From Pipra filicauda (lineage: Eukaryota > Chordata > Aves > Passeriformes > Pipridae): 64,000 nt of DNA. The position numbers and the translations under genes are program-made. Positions within the stretch are counted from its first letter, which is position 1, and the number at the start of each line of letters is the position of its first letter. The stretch spans positions 372,001-436,000 of the forward strand of contig NW_024104295.1 of the NCBI RefSeq assembly GCF_003945595.2, read 5' to 3'. The notes beneath the pieces are model-generated. The model was not told where the DNA came from. It made no database searches and worked only from the letters and a program-made list of their open reading frames with translations. Positions 31,890-43,100 of this stretch are shown one piece after another.

Positions 31890-33255
31890 TTTTGACTGAC
31901 TCATCATCCATTCACCCCAGCGCCGCGCTCCTGCGACAAAATCCGCCGCACAGGGCAGGAGGGAACTGCCTGTGCAGGTCCCCTCGTCCGGAGGCACCCG
32001 GAGGGATTCGCGGCTCCCGCAACTCTGGCTCGCAGTTTTTGCGGCAGCCTTGGGGGGTTTGCTGGTGGGCAGCACGGCTCGGCGCGGTACGGACCAGCGT
32101 GAGGAAGGCGCGACTGACAGCCACGAAACCCCGGTTCCCAGCCGCCTGCCACTCCTCCTCCCCGCGGCCGTGAGCTGCACCTTCCAGCGCTGCCCACCGA
32201 GGCGCCGCGGGCAAGGGTTCCCCGCCTCCCTGCCCCGCTCCCGGAGCCCCCACCGCCCGCCTGAAACCTCGCACTGGCTCCCCCGGCGGCCGCTCCTCCG
32301 CGGCCGCACTGCCCCGACGGCAGTGGGGAGGGGGGGGCGGAGAGGCCTGCCCGGGTCCCAGGACTGTCCCGTCTCTCTCCCCCGCCCCCCCCTCCATCCC
32401 CAGCGCCGCAATCCCCGCGGGGGCTGCAGAGCCGGGTAGAAGAGAACAAAATGGGAGAAAAGCCCCAGCCCCTCTTGGGATGGGCGGGAATGTTAGGGGC
32501 ACTTGCAGGGGCTTTTCGCTTCCCGCAGGCTCCCAGGACGGAGGTGCGGGCTTTAGGTGTGCGGGCTGATGCTATCCTTCCGTGGCCAGCATCACTCGTG
32601 ATGCTCCAGGTGAAAAAACTATTTGATTGTCCGAAAAAAAACAACAAGCCCCTCCCCAAAACCAAAAACCAACAACAACAAACAAACCCCCAAAAACAAC
32701 AACCCCTCCACCTAAGCCTGAAAGACGGGAAGCGTCAGACCGCTCGCCTGCACACCCAGCAAGGGGATGGGAAGGCGTGCGTGACTCCTCGGCAGCGCTG
32801 TGCGCAGGCAGGGACTGCCGTGGGCACTGTGAACCCGTCCCGCCGTGGTTCCCAGGGCCTCTCATCTGCCGGCAGTCGGGCGAGCGCCCTGCGAGGCGCG
32901 GGGCGTGAAGCCTCCCCAGCTCGGGATCTCATCCCTCTTTCATTCACGCATCTCTCGCTGGCACCGAGTACCAGCTGCGAGGTCGAACAAACACCAGTTG
33001 AGTGTCCCCTGGTAAACCTCCCGCTTTCCAAAGCATCCCGCAGCCGGTGGGAATGGTCCTAAATAACTCCACAACAAACCGCGCTGCTGAGACCTGGAAG
33101 CGTGGGCGGGAGCCGATTCCCACGACGGGGCCGGGGTCTGGCCAACAGGTGCTCGGGTTTGGCGGAGGGCGCCGGGGGAGCCCTGGGAGGCAGAGCCTCC
33201 GCTGCCAGAAAGCAGCCTGCTCCGGCGCCTCCGGCTTTACATGGCGTGGAAGCCG
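31890..33255. other. CpG-rich block, no gene
   Basis: A CpG-dense core at 31920-32420, followed by mixed sequence with an A-rich AACAACAAAC-type tract (32630-32710). Overlapping ORFs on both strands are R/P/G-rich and I take them as compositional. Confidence 0.5.
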
Positions 33256-34110
33256 CAAACAATCGCAATGATATCTTTATTGCTAGGTTCATGTCCTGGG
33301 CTATAACATATCAATCCCTGTCGTGGTTCTCTCGGATGCACCTGGTATTTCAAACTTGTTCTTTTTGTGCTTCTGGGTCCTGGACTGCAGCTGCCTAAAG
33401 CGAGCAAAGAGAGAGGCCCTTACAATGTGTCCAAGACGTGTTGGCATGGTTTGCTTGTCTTTAATGTACCATTAACTATTGTCTTTACACAATATGGGAA
33501 CTGTAAAGCATGACATGTGTTATAATAAAACACATTTTCAACGATACACTTGGACTAGGCGCTGGGATGCAAGCAAACAAACAGGCCCAAATCTTGTTTT
33601 GTCTCCCTCGCTAAGCCTACTGGCAATTAAACTTAAGACCACTGCTTTCCCCTGATCAGCCAATTAAATTTTATGTCTCCTAATTTTTCACATAGAAAAA
33701 AAGTCTCGGTGCCGGCCCCTAAAGACATTGATTTTCTTGCTATCACCTGGCGCTCAGACCTTAGTTCCATTTATCAAGAAGGGAAACGTCAGGCGTTACA
33801 TAAAGTGACTCTGTTACCATAAGGCTCTCACCATCCTGCCCTATTGTTTTCCCTTGTTAATAACTCATTACCAGGATTTAACAAATCAACCATTACATAT
33901 GTTTTGTGTCTCCATATTTTGATCCGTACGATTAAGCAGATGTTACGATTGAAAATTGAAAAGTCCAAGGCTACTCTCGTCTGAAAGAAAGAGGGCAGCC
34001 TCAAACAACGAGCTAACAATGAGATTCAGAAGATCTTCAGAAAAACATTTACGACCAATAAACAGACTCCAACCTGCTCCATTTCAACCATTGTGCGCCT
34101 TAGGGGAATA
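33256..34110. promoter_or_regulatory. Candidate downstream enhancer with SOX-type palindrome
   Basis: An AT-rich 850-bp block between two CpG-rich blocks. It has TATTGT-CTTTAC-ACAATA (33477-33494), a perfect inverted pair of SOX-like half sites, overlapped at its end by the RBPJ-like TATGGGAA (33493-33500). Also present are CCATTAACTATTG, CAATTAAACTTAAG, GATCAGCCAATTAAATT and GTTAATAACTCATTACC. Inference only. Confidence 0.42.
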
Positions 34111-34289
34111 ATTAAGTTGAATAGGAAGAGGTCCGCGGGGTTTTCAATGCCAAGCCCACAGGTGCGGGGTGGCACGATGAATGATCCGCCTGATTTTTGC
34201 CAGGCTCAAGGGCCCTTCTCCTGGCCGGGCGAGCAGATACGAAATATTGTCATTTCTTTTAATTCACAGCGTTACTCTCAGGGCGAACA

Positions 34290-36600
34290 AAGGGGCGGGG
34301 GATGAATGGCTCCGGCTGCAGGCGAGGCGCGCCCGGCCGCCGCTGGCCTCTCCGGAGACCGCCCGGCGGGGACGAGCGCGCCGCCGCCGCCGCGCCCGGG
34401 GCCCGTCTCGGCGGGCACGGGGGGGTGTCCGTGTCCCCCGCGCCGCCGCCGCCCCCCCCGCGCCGCTCCCCTCCCGCGGGCGCCCCGGCCCCGCGCCGCC
34501 CCCGCGCCCCGCACCGCCGCGCGTCTCGACGCGGGGACGGACCCCGCGCGGGCGCACGTGCGCCCCGCCGCTCCCCGCCGCTCCCCGCGCCGCCGCCGCA
34601 CACGGGAGGGGCCGGGCGGGGCGGCCCCGGGCCGGGGGCGGCTCCCAACTGAAGCCCCCGGTGCGGACCCGCCGCCGTCGGGGCCCTGGCGAGCGATAGC
34701 GGGCGGCGGCGGCGGGGCTCTCCCGCCCGCCGACTCGCGTTGCGCATGGAGGTCTCCAAGAGGGGGCCCGGCTGCCGGGTGCCCCCGCGGGCCAGGGCGG
34801 CGCCGTCCCTGAGCAGTGGCCGCGCCGGGGGCGGCCCCGGGGGGGGCCTCGCGAGGAGCCGCCGCGTCGCGTCGCGGGGCCCTGTCTGGCGGCGGCCACG
34901 CCGAAAGGAGCGGGGCTCCCCCCGGGCGGCCCCTGGGGCGGCGGCGCCGGCTCCGGAGGCAGCGCTCGGCTCTCCGTCTGCGGGCGCAGTGCCCGATCGG
35001 GCGGCCCGGAGCCGGCCCCTGGGGGGCTCCGCGGGAGCGCCCGCCCCCTGCCTGCCTCGGTCCCCGCACCCCTAGTCTCCGCCTCCCGCCCCGGACCCCG
35101 CTTTCCCCGTGCACCTGCTTGGCGCAACCTGTAACGCCGAGCGGCTTGGAGAAGGCAGGGGAGGCCCTGCCCCGCCGCGCCAGCCCCGCTCTGGGCGCCC
35201 CGCCGGGCAGCACCGGGATGCTGAAAGGTTCGGGTCGCTCTGCCCGGCCCGGCCCGGCCCTGCCCCGCCCGGACGGACCGTGGCCGCCCTGGTCCCCCCG
35301 ATCCTCGCAGCCCCGGGATTCCCAGTTGGAACGGCGTGGCCCGAGCCTCCAGCTCCGCCGTGCGGAGGCTGCCCGCTCCCCGGGGACGGGCAGCGCGGCG
35401 GGGTCGCACGAGTGGGACCGTCCCGCCGCCACTGCCCCGCGCCCCGACGGGGTCCCGAACCTTCTGCCGCCGCGGGGCGCGGAGAGAGGGCCAAACGGAG
35501 GGGATTCCTAGGCGGCGGAGCTCCGCACCCGTCGGGCGAATGAAGGCGGCTTCCCGTTCTGGGAAATGTATCCGCCGAGAGCCTCGACGGCTGCCCTGAC
35601 CTCCAAGTTCACGGGGGGCCGGGGCCGGTTCAGGGCGCCCGCGTATCGGCCCCGTGGAGAACGATGTCTCGGGCGAGAGCCACGTCTCGGACCCGGACGT
35701 CTCCCTCGCTGATGGCGGGCGAGGACGCCCCCAGGGCGGGACGGGCACCTTCGACGGCACCGACCCCCACCCGGGCGACCATGCTGAAGCGAGAAGTGGC
35801 CCGAGGCGCGTTGGGGCGATTGGGAAGCACCCCTGCGGTCCCAGCGAGACTCCCAGAGCCTCTCTGGTGCCTGACCGCCGCCGGCCGGCTCGGGTTGGCA
35901 GTGTTCTGGGGAAAGGGGGAAAACACGGAGCCTTTGGGACGTGTCTGGACAGACTGTGCCCGCCAGCGTGGGGAGAGTGGTCGGCGGGGCGGGGGATGCG
36001 TGGAGCACTGCGGCCTCCCCTCGGCGGAACGCAGCCCGCGACACTGACCTTCCCGCGGGGGGGACCGGCGCGTCTTTCACGGAATTAGCCGCACAGGCGT
36101 CTCGCTATAACTTTTGTTCCTCGCCACCACCCGGACACACCGCACCCGCTCCGCCGCCAGCCCGTCCCGTTCCGTCCCCGACGGCTTTCCCGTGCCCTGC
36201 CCTGACAATGAGCGAAATGCATCACTGTCACCGGGCGCGGGTGACAGATGAGGCAAAGGCGCGGAGCCCTCGCCAAGGTCAAGTTGAAGATGCCGGTGGC
36301 GGTGCGGTCGCCGCCGGTCGAAGCTGAACGCGGCCTTCGCGGGGGCCTCTCCGACGTTGTATTTCTACCTCCTCCCCTTCCCCTTCTCCCCTTGGGCTTT
36401 GACAACCGTTTCTGTGGGGGCCTGCGGGGCCGGGGCGCTGTCCGAGGGACCGGGGCGCTGCGCGGTGCTGCGCGGGGCGGGGGGGGGGGGGGGCATAGAG
36501 TGCCGGAGCTCCGGGCCCTGCGGGGCCGAGTCCAGCTAAGCCACGCCGTTCTGGGCTGGGCCGGGGCGCAGAGCTCCGGCGCGGACACAAGCGCGGTTGA
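34290..36600. other. Large CpG island without an assignable gene
   Basis: About 2.3 kb of extreme GC/CpG density starting 4.5 kb downstream of PTF1A. ORFs of 498 and 384 codons on the minus strand and several on the plus strand overlap one another. They are almost pure R/P/G/A/S and carry no domain, so I do not call them. It may be a Polycomb-type developmental island or the start of an unrecognised noncoding transcript. Confidence 0.6.
36479..36493 (+). repeat. Poly-G run (15 nt)
   Basis: Fifteen consecutive G inside a G-rich region able to form quadruplexes; also a likely assembly weak point. Confidence 0.85.
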
Positions 36601-36689
36601 CGGGTTGAAATAAACTGCTAAACGCTCCGGGATGAGTTTTATCCCGCGTTCAGCAAAAGTTTTCCAAACGGAGTCTGGTTAAGCAAACA

Positions 36690-37050
36690 GTTAGTCCTGT
36701 TCCCGCTCCCGCTCTCCCTCGCTCTGTGATGATTGATATTTTTTATTCAGCCAACTTTTATTTACCTTGCAAAAATCTTGGGGACAAATGTGATAAATTA
36801 CAGATATGCAAATTTCTTTGAATGGCGTTGTAAGTGTGTCTCGCTGGAGCTGAATAAGTCCTTGCAAGTCGGTCTGCGCGCACTCAGGACCCCAGGGAGC
36901 TGATCAAAGCACCCTTTCTCTTTCATCCCCAGTATTCTCCTCCAAACTATTTCGATACAATATGTTTCCATGATGCACTTAATGTGCTAGGGACACAGAA
37001 CTCATTACAACCTAGCTAGTTCTGCCGACCCCTTTGTTCAGAGGCATAAA
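36690..37050. promoter_or_regulatory. Candidate enhancer with PBX, FOX and POU motifs
   Basis: An AT-rich block 7 kb downstream of PTF1A. It has TGATTGAT (36730-36737, PBX/MEIS-like), TATTTAC (36759-36765, FOXA-type, within CTTTTATTTACC, which also resembles a PDX1/HOX site), the octamer ATGCAAAT (36806-36813) and GATCAAAG (TCF-like, about 36902). Human PTF1A has a distal downstream pancreatic enhancer bound by FOXA2 and PDX1; whether this is its counterpart is untested. Confidence 0.45.
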
Positions 37051-37254
37051 GTTAAAAAAAAGGAGGGGTGGAGGGGGGGAGCTCTGCTAGTTGCCAGCTT
37101 TCTGAAATGTTAAAGCATGCGTCATTTTTCACCAGGTCTCGTCTTGATATCCTCAAAAGACAAACTATGAAACCGGCCTCAGCCCTTTCTGGCATTAATT
37201 ACGCTGCTGTCCAGCCGATCTGTTTTTCCTATTATATGCATTTCTCAGCAGGGA

Positions 37255-37270
37255 TTTTTTTTTTTTTTTT
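37255..37270 (+). repeat. Poly-T run
   Basis: Sixteen T; separates two conserved-looking blocks. Confidence 0.85.
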
Positions 37271-37419
37271 GCAAGACTAATGCAGCTGCAAGTCGAAGTA
37301 TGAATGCGTTGTATCGGTATAGAAAAAAAATAAGTGGAAAGGCCTGAAAAAGATGTCAAAGTCTATGCTGATATTTTTCTTGCTTGCCTCATGTTTGAGG
37401 CAGTGGCTTTGGAAAAGAG

Positions 37420-38200
37420 TTTTGGATCGCCCTGTTGCATTAATTGGTTTTACTTCGAATTATAAGTTTCTTAGAAGGGAAAAATCTCAGCCGGAGGCTG
37501 CTGGAAGCAGGTTACATGTTTTCTGAATGCCGATGCGTCCAACAAATCTTTTCTCACTAGGGAAACGCTTCAAAGTATTTGGGGAAATAGCTGGAAATTA
37601 GTAGACGCGAGTTCAGGGCGATCCATTTCAAACCCACGGCGAGGTGGCGACTCTTTGGGGAAGTGACTCCAGCAGGATGACAGTAAGAAATAAACTCTAT
37701 TTCGGCGGATGGCGCGTTTGTTTACAGGGTTGATTGGTTGACGGAAATGGCTGGCAGCCAGTTCTGGGAAAGATTCCAGACCTGACTCCGATTAACCCTC
37801 TCTGGTGAAACTCTGCTGGAAACCAACTCACCAGCAATTGCCATTAATCTACTTACTAATTAAGCCAATTCATTTCTAAAGGAGAAAAATTCCTTTCTTT
37901 GGCCAAACTGATGGGAGGAAATTTGAAAGAAGCGCCAAACTGTGTAACTGTAATTCAGCCAAGGACTGCTAAAACAAGGTGTTGATATATAGCTGGAGAT
38001 TTAAAACAAGTTTCTAGGGCAACAATCCTTTGGAGACGGTGGTATATAGTGCACAGTAGATGAAGCTCGAATAATGGTGGACTGCAGTGTGCAATTGTAC
38101 GGACATTGGTTGGAACCAAGACTGCTTTTCCCAATTAAGCCGTTCAAGGCTTTTACTCCTAATAATTTATCCGCCCCATTTTAACGTTTCAGCCTTGGAC
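37420..38200. promoter_or_regulatory. Candidate enhancer block
   Basis: AT-rich, low-repeat sequence. It has GCATTAATTGG, a perfect FOX-type TGTTTAC (37719-37725), GATTGGTTGACGG, CCATTAATCTACTTACTAATTAAG, CCCAATTAAGCCG and CCTAATAATTTATCC. It stops abruptly shortly before the CR1 fragment at 38244. Inference only. Confidence 0.4.
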
Positions 38201-38243
38201 GACAGCTACAAAGAGCGTCTCTGCCGGACCCAGAGAACACGGT

Positions 38244-38430
38244 CATAGCATCATAGAAAATCCTGAGTTGGAAGGGACCCACAAGAATCGTAGAAGTCCA
38301 ACTCCTGTCTCTGGACAGGACAACCCCAAAAATCACACCATGTGCTTCGAAAGCATTGTCCAAATGCTTCTTGAGCTCTGGCAGTCTTGGTGCTGTGAGC
38401 ACTTCTTTGGTTGTGGAACTTGACTCAAAC
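38244..38430 (-). mobile_element. CR1 LINE 3' fragment, minus strand
   Basis: ATAGCATCATAGAAAATCCTG, GAGTTGGAAGGGACCCACAA, GGACAACCCCAAAAATCACA and GCATTGTCCAAATGCTTCTTG are the antisense end of a different CR1 type from the copies at 5042 and 52937. Confidence 0.85.
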
Positions 38431-40410
38431 TTTTGTCCGGTGTTGGCGACAACACCTCAGCTCCCCTCGCCCCGGGGCCCAGTAAGACACAGGGACACAC
38501 TCTGCCCTCACAGTACTCTGTGCCAGCGAGGACCTGCCTGGCATCCCCACGGCAACGTGGTGTCCTGGCAGTCCCGCTCCGGAGGCTCTCAGGGAGGCCG
38601 GGGCACAATTTAGTGAGGTTTCATCTTTAGGTAAGCAACGTTTAGCTCCTAAACACACGGCTCAGGATGGGGAGGCGAGTCCCAGGGGGACCCGGCCACT
38701 GGTCGAGGCCGCAGTGAGCTGGCCCGGAGGACAAGGTGGTTTTCTTTTTTCAGAGCAAGCCGCCACACCTTGCGCTGCCGGCAGCAGGGCACCTGCTAGG
38801 TGAGGGAGAGGTGGTGAGGAAGAACTTCACTCTTCGACTCGGCACCTGCAGGAGGAGGAGCAGCCCCCATCTGCCTGCCCTGTCTGCCGGCCCCGCCGCC
38901 AGCATCCCTGCCCGCCCCCGCCCTCGGGGCCTGGCTCGAGCCCTGTCAAGGGCGCCCGCCATCCCGGGTAGACCCTTCACCGTTCGCTTTTCCCTCTCAC
39001 ACACCCGTGCCTCGCCGCTATTCCCTCCCCAGCGCCTTTCTCTGTCTTACACCACTCAGAGTAGCCCCATCGCGGCCGGAGGCGGGGGACGGCTGCTCCC
39101 CGTCTTGTCCCGTCGGTGCCACCGCTGATAGGCAACGCCGACATTCCCAAAGCAGTGCTGAGGGTGCGGGACCTATGGCAGGCACGGAGCGGGCAAGGGA
39201 AGGGCCGGTGCCCAGCCTCGAGCCACGGCGCTCGCCCGGACCCGCGTCCCCCACACTCCCAACAACCGGGCTGGGCGGATGAAGGGCACAGCCTCCCGGG
39301 GTGTATGGCGTGCGAGAGACGACGCATTCAAGAGAGGATAGTTTAAAATCGGTGTAACTGTTACCTCGTGTTTAGTTGTTGTTGTTTATTTGTTTTGGTT
39401 TTGTTTTATTCAGGTGCTCGGCGGCGAAGGGCAATCGCAAGAGAAACAAATTAAGCGTTCGGCGGAGCCGTCTCCGAACAAGGCGGCGGTGGTCAAAGCG
39501 CTCGGCAGGAGGTAGGAGGATGCTGAGCTCTGGACATGAACAAACCACCCTCCCAGAAAGCAGCAGCTTCATGTCATTGCACTAAAATGACAAGATCTCG
39601 TGAAACACACCGTAATACCACCAAATGATAGCAGCAGAACTATGGACACAACCTGGAGAGGAATGGGGAAACATTTCCTCCAGCAGCTGAGGCCAAAACT
39701 TAGCAGGTGCTGTAGGTAGTGCGCTATGCCTTCGTGTCTCAAGCAAACACTCAACTTCTTCGTTTAAGTCTCTCTCTGAGATCATAAAAAATAGGATGCA
39801 ATATCCTAAAAAGACTAATGACATTTCACAGGTAATGCAATTTAGAAAGAAACACTTCCATGTTTTCTTTTCCAACAATGTGCATTTTTGTAAACTGCTA
39901 TAAATTGCAATTCAAAAGCCCTGATCTCGCCATCCCCAATCATTTTTTATACTGATCAAATGAATGCAGATACTCCCATTTGGGAGGGGCGACATGACAT
40001 TTCACTTGGCAGTTCTAAACAGGTCACGGACCTTTCACAGACCCTAAGGCAGTGGGAGGGAGCTTTTTACGAAACCGTGTAACCAAATCAAACCAATGGT
40101 TACCCCTTTTCAATACCATTGGAATGGTTTGCACAATGCTATTCACATAGCAGCAGAGAAACTGAAAGGATGGTCATCCAATGGAAATTTCTTTTCTTTT
40201 GTTTAAACTTGTGGAGCTCAAAAAAAAAATACTGGAAAACAATTACTTTTTGTATGACAAAAAGCTAAACACTTCTACGTACAGCCGTACGTGTACACCA
40301 GGGCCTTCGGCGCGCCTGGATGTTTATACAGATATAGTCACACATCTGTGTGTGGGGATGTACATTTACTGGAGATGTTGCTTTGTTTGAAGCCATAGGC
40401 ACAAAGACAC
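38431..40410. other. Mixed flank: CpG-rich block then AT-rich sequence
   Basis: CpG-dense at about 38860-39310; from 39360 on, AT-rich with a (TTG)n-like stretch (39376-39400). No gene recognised. Confidence 0.5.
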
Positions 40411-40760
40411 AACATGGCTGCCCTGGAGATGACCTATTGCTTTCAAGTTGCTTGAACACATCAGAATTTCTATTGTTGAGGTTGATTAATTGAAACTGAT
40501 AAGTTACCATGAATAAAGATTGTTTTTCTGTTTAATGTGGTGGGCCTGATTTGGTAAATGCTTCATTCATGTAGCCTTGCAGTGCAGCATATGGGCAAGA
40601 TTCATTCAGTATCGCAAACATATACAATTTATTATGCCTGTATGGTCACAGCCAAAAGGCCTTTCTATTTTAATGACAAACTTTGAATGAAAAAATCCAT
40701 TTAAAGAGTCACTAACATTAAGTGCGGCTTTGTAATTTATTCCTGTTGCCGGCTGCCAGT
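40411..40760. promoter_or_regulatory. Candidate enhancer block
   Basis: AT-rich and homeodomain-rich (GGTTGATTAATTGAAACTG, TTCATTCATGTAG, TATACAATTTATTATG, TTTTAATGAC, GCTTTGTAATTTATTCC). It lies immediately before a CpG-rich block, the same alternation seen from 31 to 38 kb. Confidence 0.38.
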
Positions 40761-41340
40761 GAATCGAGCTCTTGGAAAAGCGGAGACGCGGCGGGCAGGG
40801 CCGGCAGCGCCGTGTTTCGGGGCCAAGCAGCCGCTCCTCGCAGGCCTTGGCTGGCCCACGCGTGGCGAGGATACTCCACCACCCCGTGTGTCACACTCTG
40901 CAGCTAAAACTCATCGCCGTCGAACCGCGGCGCCTTTGTCGCCTCCCCGCGCTGTCCTGGACGGGGCGGACGAGGGACCAGCGCCTCCTCTCCGGGCAAA
41001 ACATCCCATGGGCCCACGAATGCCTCTGCCTGAAGCAGGAGGTGTCAGGAACGCCGTGTCCAACTGACCCTGCCCCCGCCGCCGTAGGAGTCGCACGCCG
41101 AGGGCCGCGGTGCCATCCCTGCGCCCCGCCTGGGCTCAGGCTCCCAGAACCGTGGTACGGCACGTGTGGGCGGCCGGCGGCTCACGGGGGGCTTTCCGCA
41201 TCCCACGGAGCGCAGCCCAGCCCCGGCGGCGGCAGGGAGGGCGGCGGGACGCTCGCAGATGCCGAGTGTCTCCCATCGGCTCCGCGGGATGCCCTCCCCG
41301 GCCGCGGGTGCCACCGCTGGGGAGGTTACATGGAAAGGGC
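40761..41340. other. CpG-rich block, no gene
   Basis: CpG-dense with compositional ORFs on both strands only. Confidence 0.5.
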
Positions 41341-43100
41341 AAAGGAGAAACAAAAGACTTCGTCTTCCCTCAGGAGATTGTGTTGATACTCAAGAGCGAA
41401 GTTAAGCACCACAGCAGTCAAGGGGATTTTTGCCAAAACATTTTACACCCTAAGATTTAAAAGTTTTCAGTATAGACGACTCTCAGCCTTGACATCACTT
41501 ATGTTTAAAAAGCCCTTGTTGTTTTCCGCATCCTCTACTCTCAAGTTAAACGGCTCAAAACAACAATACCTCACCCAACAGGGGCAAAAAGAGCAAACTT
41601 AAAATGAAGATGTGATGAAGACCTGCCAGGAACAACTGTGTGGGGCAAATCACTACACTTCAGCCCACGTGGAGGGAGGTGGATCCTATTCCTGTCTATT
41701 TGAGGGGATTTGTAAAGCAACATTTCCCAAAATCAGCATATTTGACATACAAAGTAGAGCTTGTGCACCATCACAAATAAACAATTAAATATGGGGGTGA
41801 AAATTATGAAAAACCCCTTGAAAGAGCCCTTTCAAGCATTTTTTAAAAAAATATGACCTCTTAACCTCTTCCTCCTCAATTGACAGAGTAATTTGAAACA
41901 GAAACAATGTAATCTATCAAAATAAGTTGTGTTACTTCTGTAAATCAGATATTTATGTTTGAGCTTTCTCTTACTGACAAGCTGTAAAGGCTCACTGTTA
42001 TTCCAGGGCTTTATCTCTGAGATTCTTGTCTTTTCTGCTCATTAAGAGTCTGTCTACAGATTGCAAAGTCAATAGATGCAAACACCGGACTGTGAGAAAA
42101 CTCTCCCTGAGTACATAAAAATCAACAGCAGTGGATGCTATACAATGGAAAGCATAGATGTTTGTAGGTGTTCGGTTTTATCATCTTCAAACAAGGGAAA
42201 GAGTAAATATTGTGGCAAAACTTCACCTTCCAGTGTTGCACACTTCCTTTCACCATCCCTAAAGGTGGATCTCGATGCAGTATCATTTTGTAATGACAGA
42301 TTTATGTTTAAGTATAATATAGTTTACTAGTGTTTTGAGTTTTCTACCTGTAACTACAGTGCTAATTTTAAGTCCAACTACCAGGTGGTGGACCTGGAGA
42401 GGATGACTTTACAGCAGCTCTTATGGATTACCCTGTAAAGGTATGACTGAACCTGGTAGAGCTCTTTCACATCATTAAAAGACTGAAGAATCCTGGGCCC
42501 TGGGCGGGTTCCTTCAAGTTTTTGAGAGGTGCATCGCTTTTTAGTATTTCCTACACTACCGAGTCCACGTTACTATATCCATATTTTTTTAATCCTGCAA
42601 TGTATGCATTCCCAATATTCCTCTAGGTTCACAAGTTAAAATGAGACTAAAGCAAAAAAACAACCAGGCAAAACTCTCAGCTTCAACTCGACCCGCATGA
42701 GAGGGCACTTAGGCATGAGGAAACTGAAGTGCGTAGCCGAATGGATGTTACCAAGCATTTAAAAATCGCATATTACTTTCAATAATATTCTTTTAAATAT
42801 CTGCAAGCAGTGTTTGGGGGCATCTTTAGAAGCCGGCAAAAAGAAAAAGGATTTCCCCAGCTTCCTGTGAGTCTGTGGTGGGGTGCTGCTCAAGGGGAAC
42901 CTGCTGCCCGCCCGGCACTGTCGCTGCGGTGCCGCCCGCGGGCGGGGGGCGAGGGAGCGCGGAGCGGGTCCGCGGTGCTGAGCGGCGGCGAGGGAGGCAA
43001 GGGGGCTGCGGCCTGGAATGTGGGGGCAGGGGCTGGAAGTAGGATTGAGGGCGAGTCACAGCCCACGGGTGTCTCCTTCCCCCTGCTGTCAGTGGCTCCC
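41341..43100. other. AT-rich sequence with a last small CpG-rich patch
   Basis: Mostly AT-rich unique sequence; 42895-43030 is a small CpG-rich patch and the last one seen in the window. No gene recognised. Confidence 0.45.

Noticed and set aside
33114..33122. RBPJ-like TTCCCACG at about 33.1 kb
   Set aside because: The only nearby E-box (CAGGTG, about 30 bp away) is on the wrong side and too far.
33493..33519. Third PTF1 site (TATGGGAA plus CATGTG E-box)
   Set aside because: The spacer is 13 bases, fitting neither one nor two helical turns relative to the six-base spacing in the two good modules.
34264..35760. 498-codon ORF on the minus strand (and the 384-codon ORF nested with it)
   Set aside because: Overlaps several equally long ORFs on both strands. 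The translation is R/P/G/A/S-rich with no domain, as expected from stop-poor, CpG-saturated DNA.
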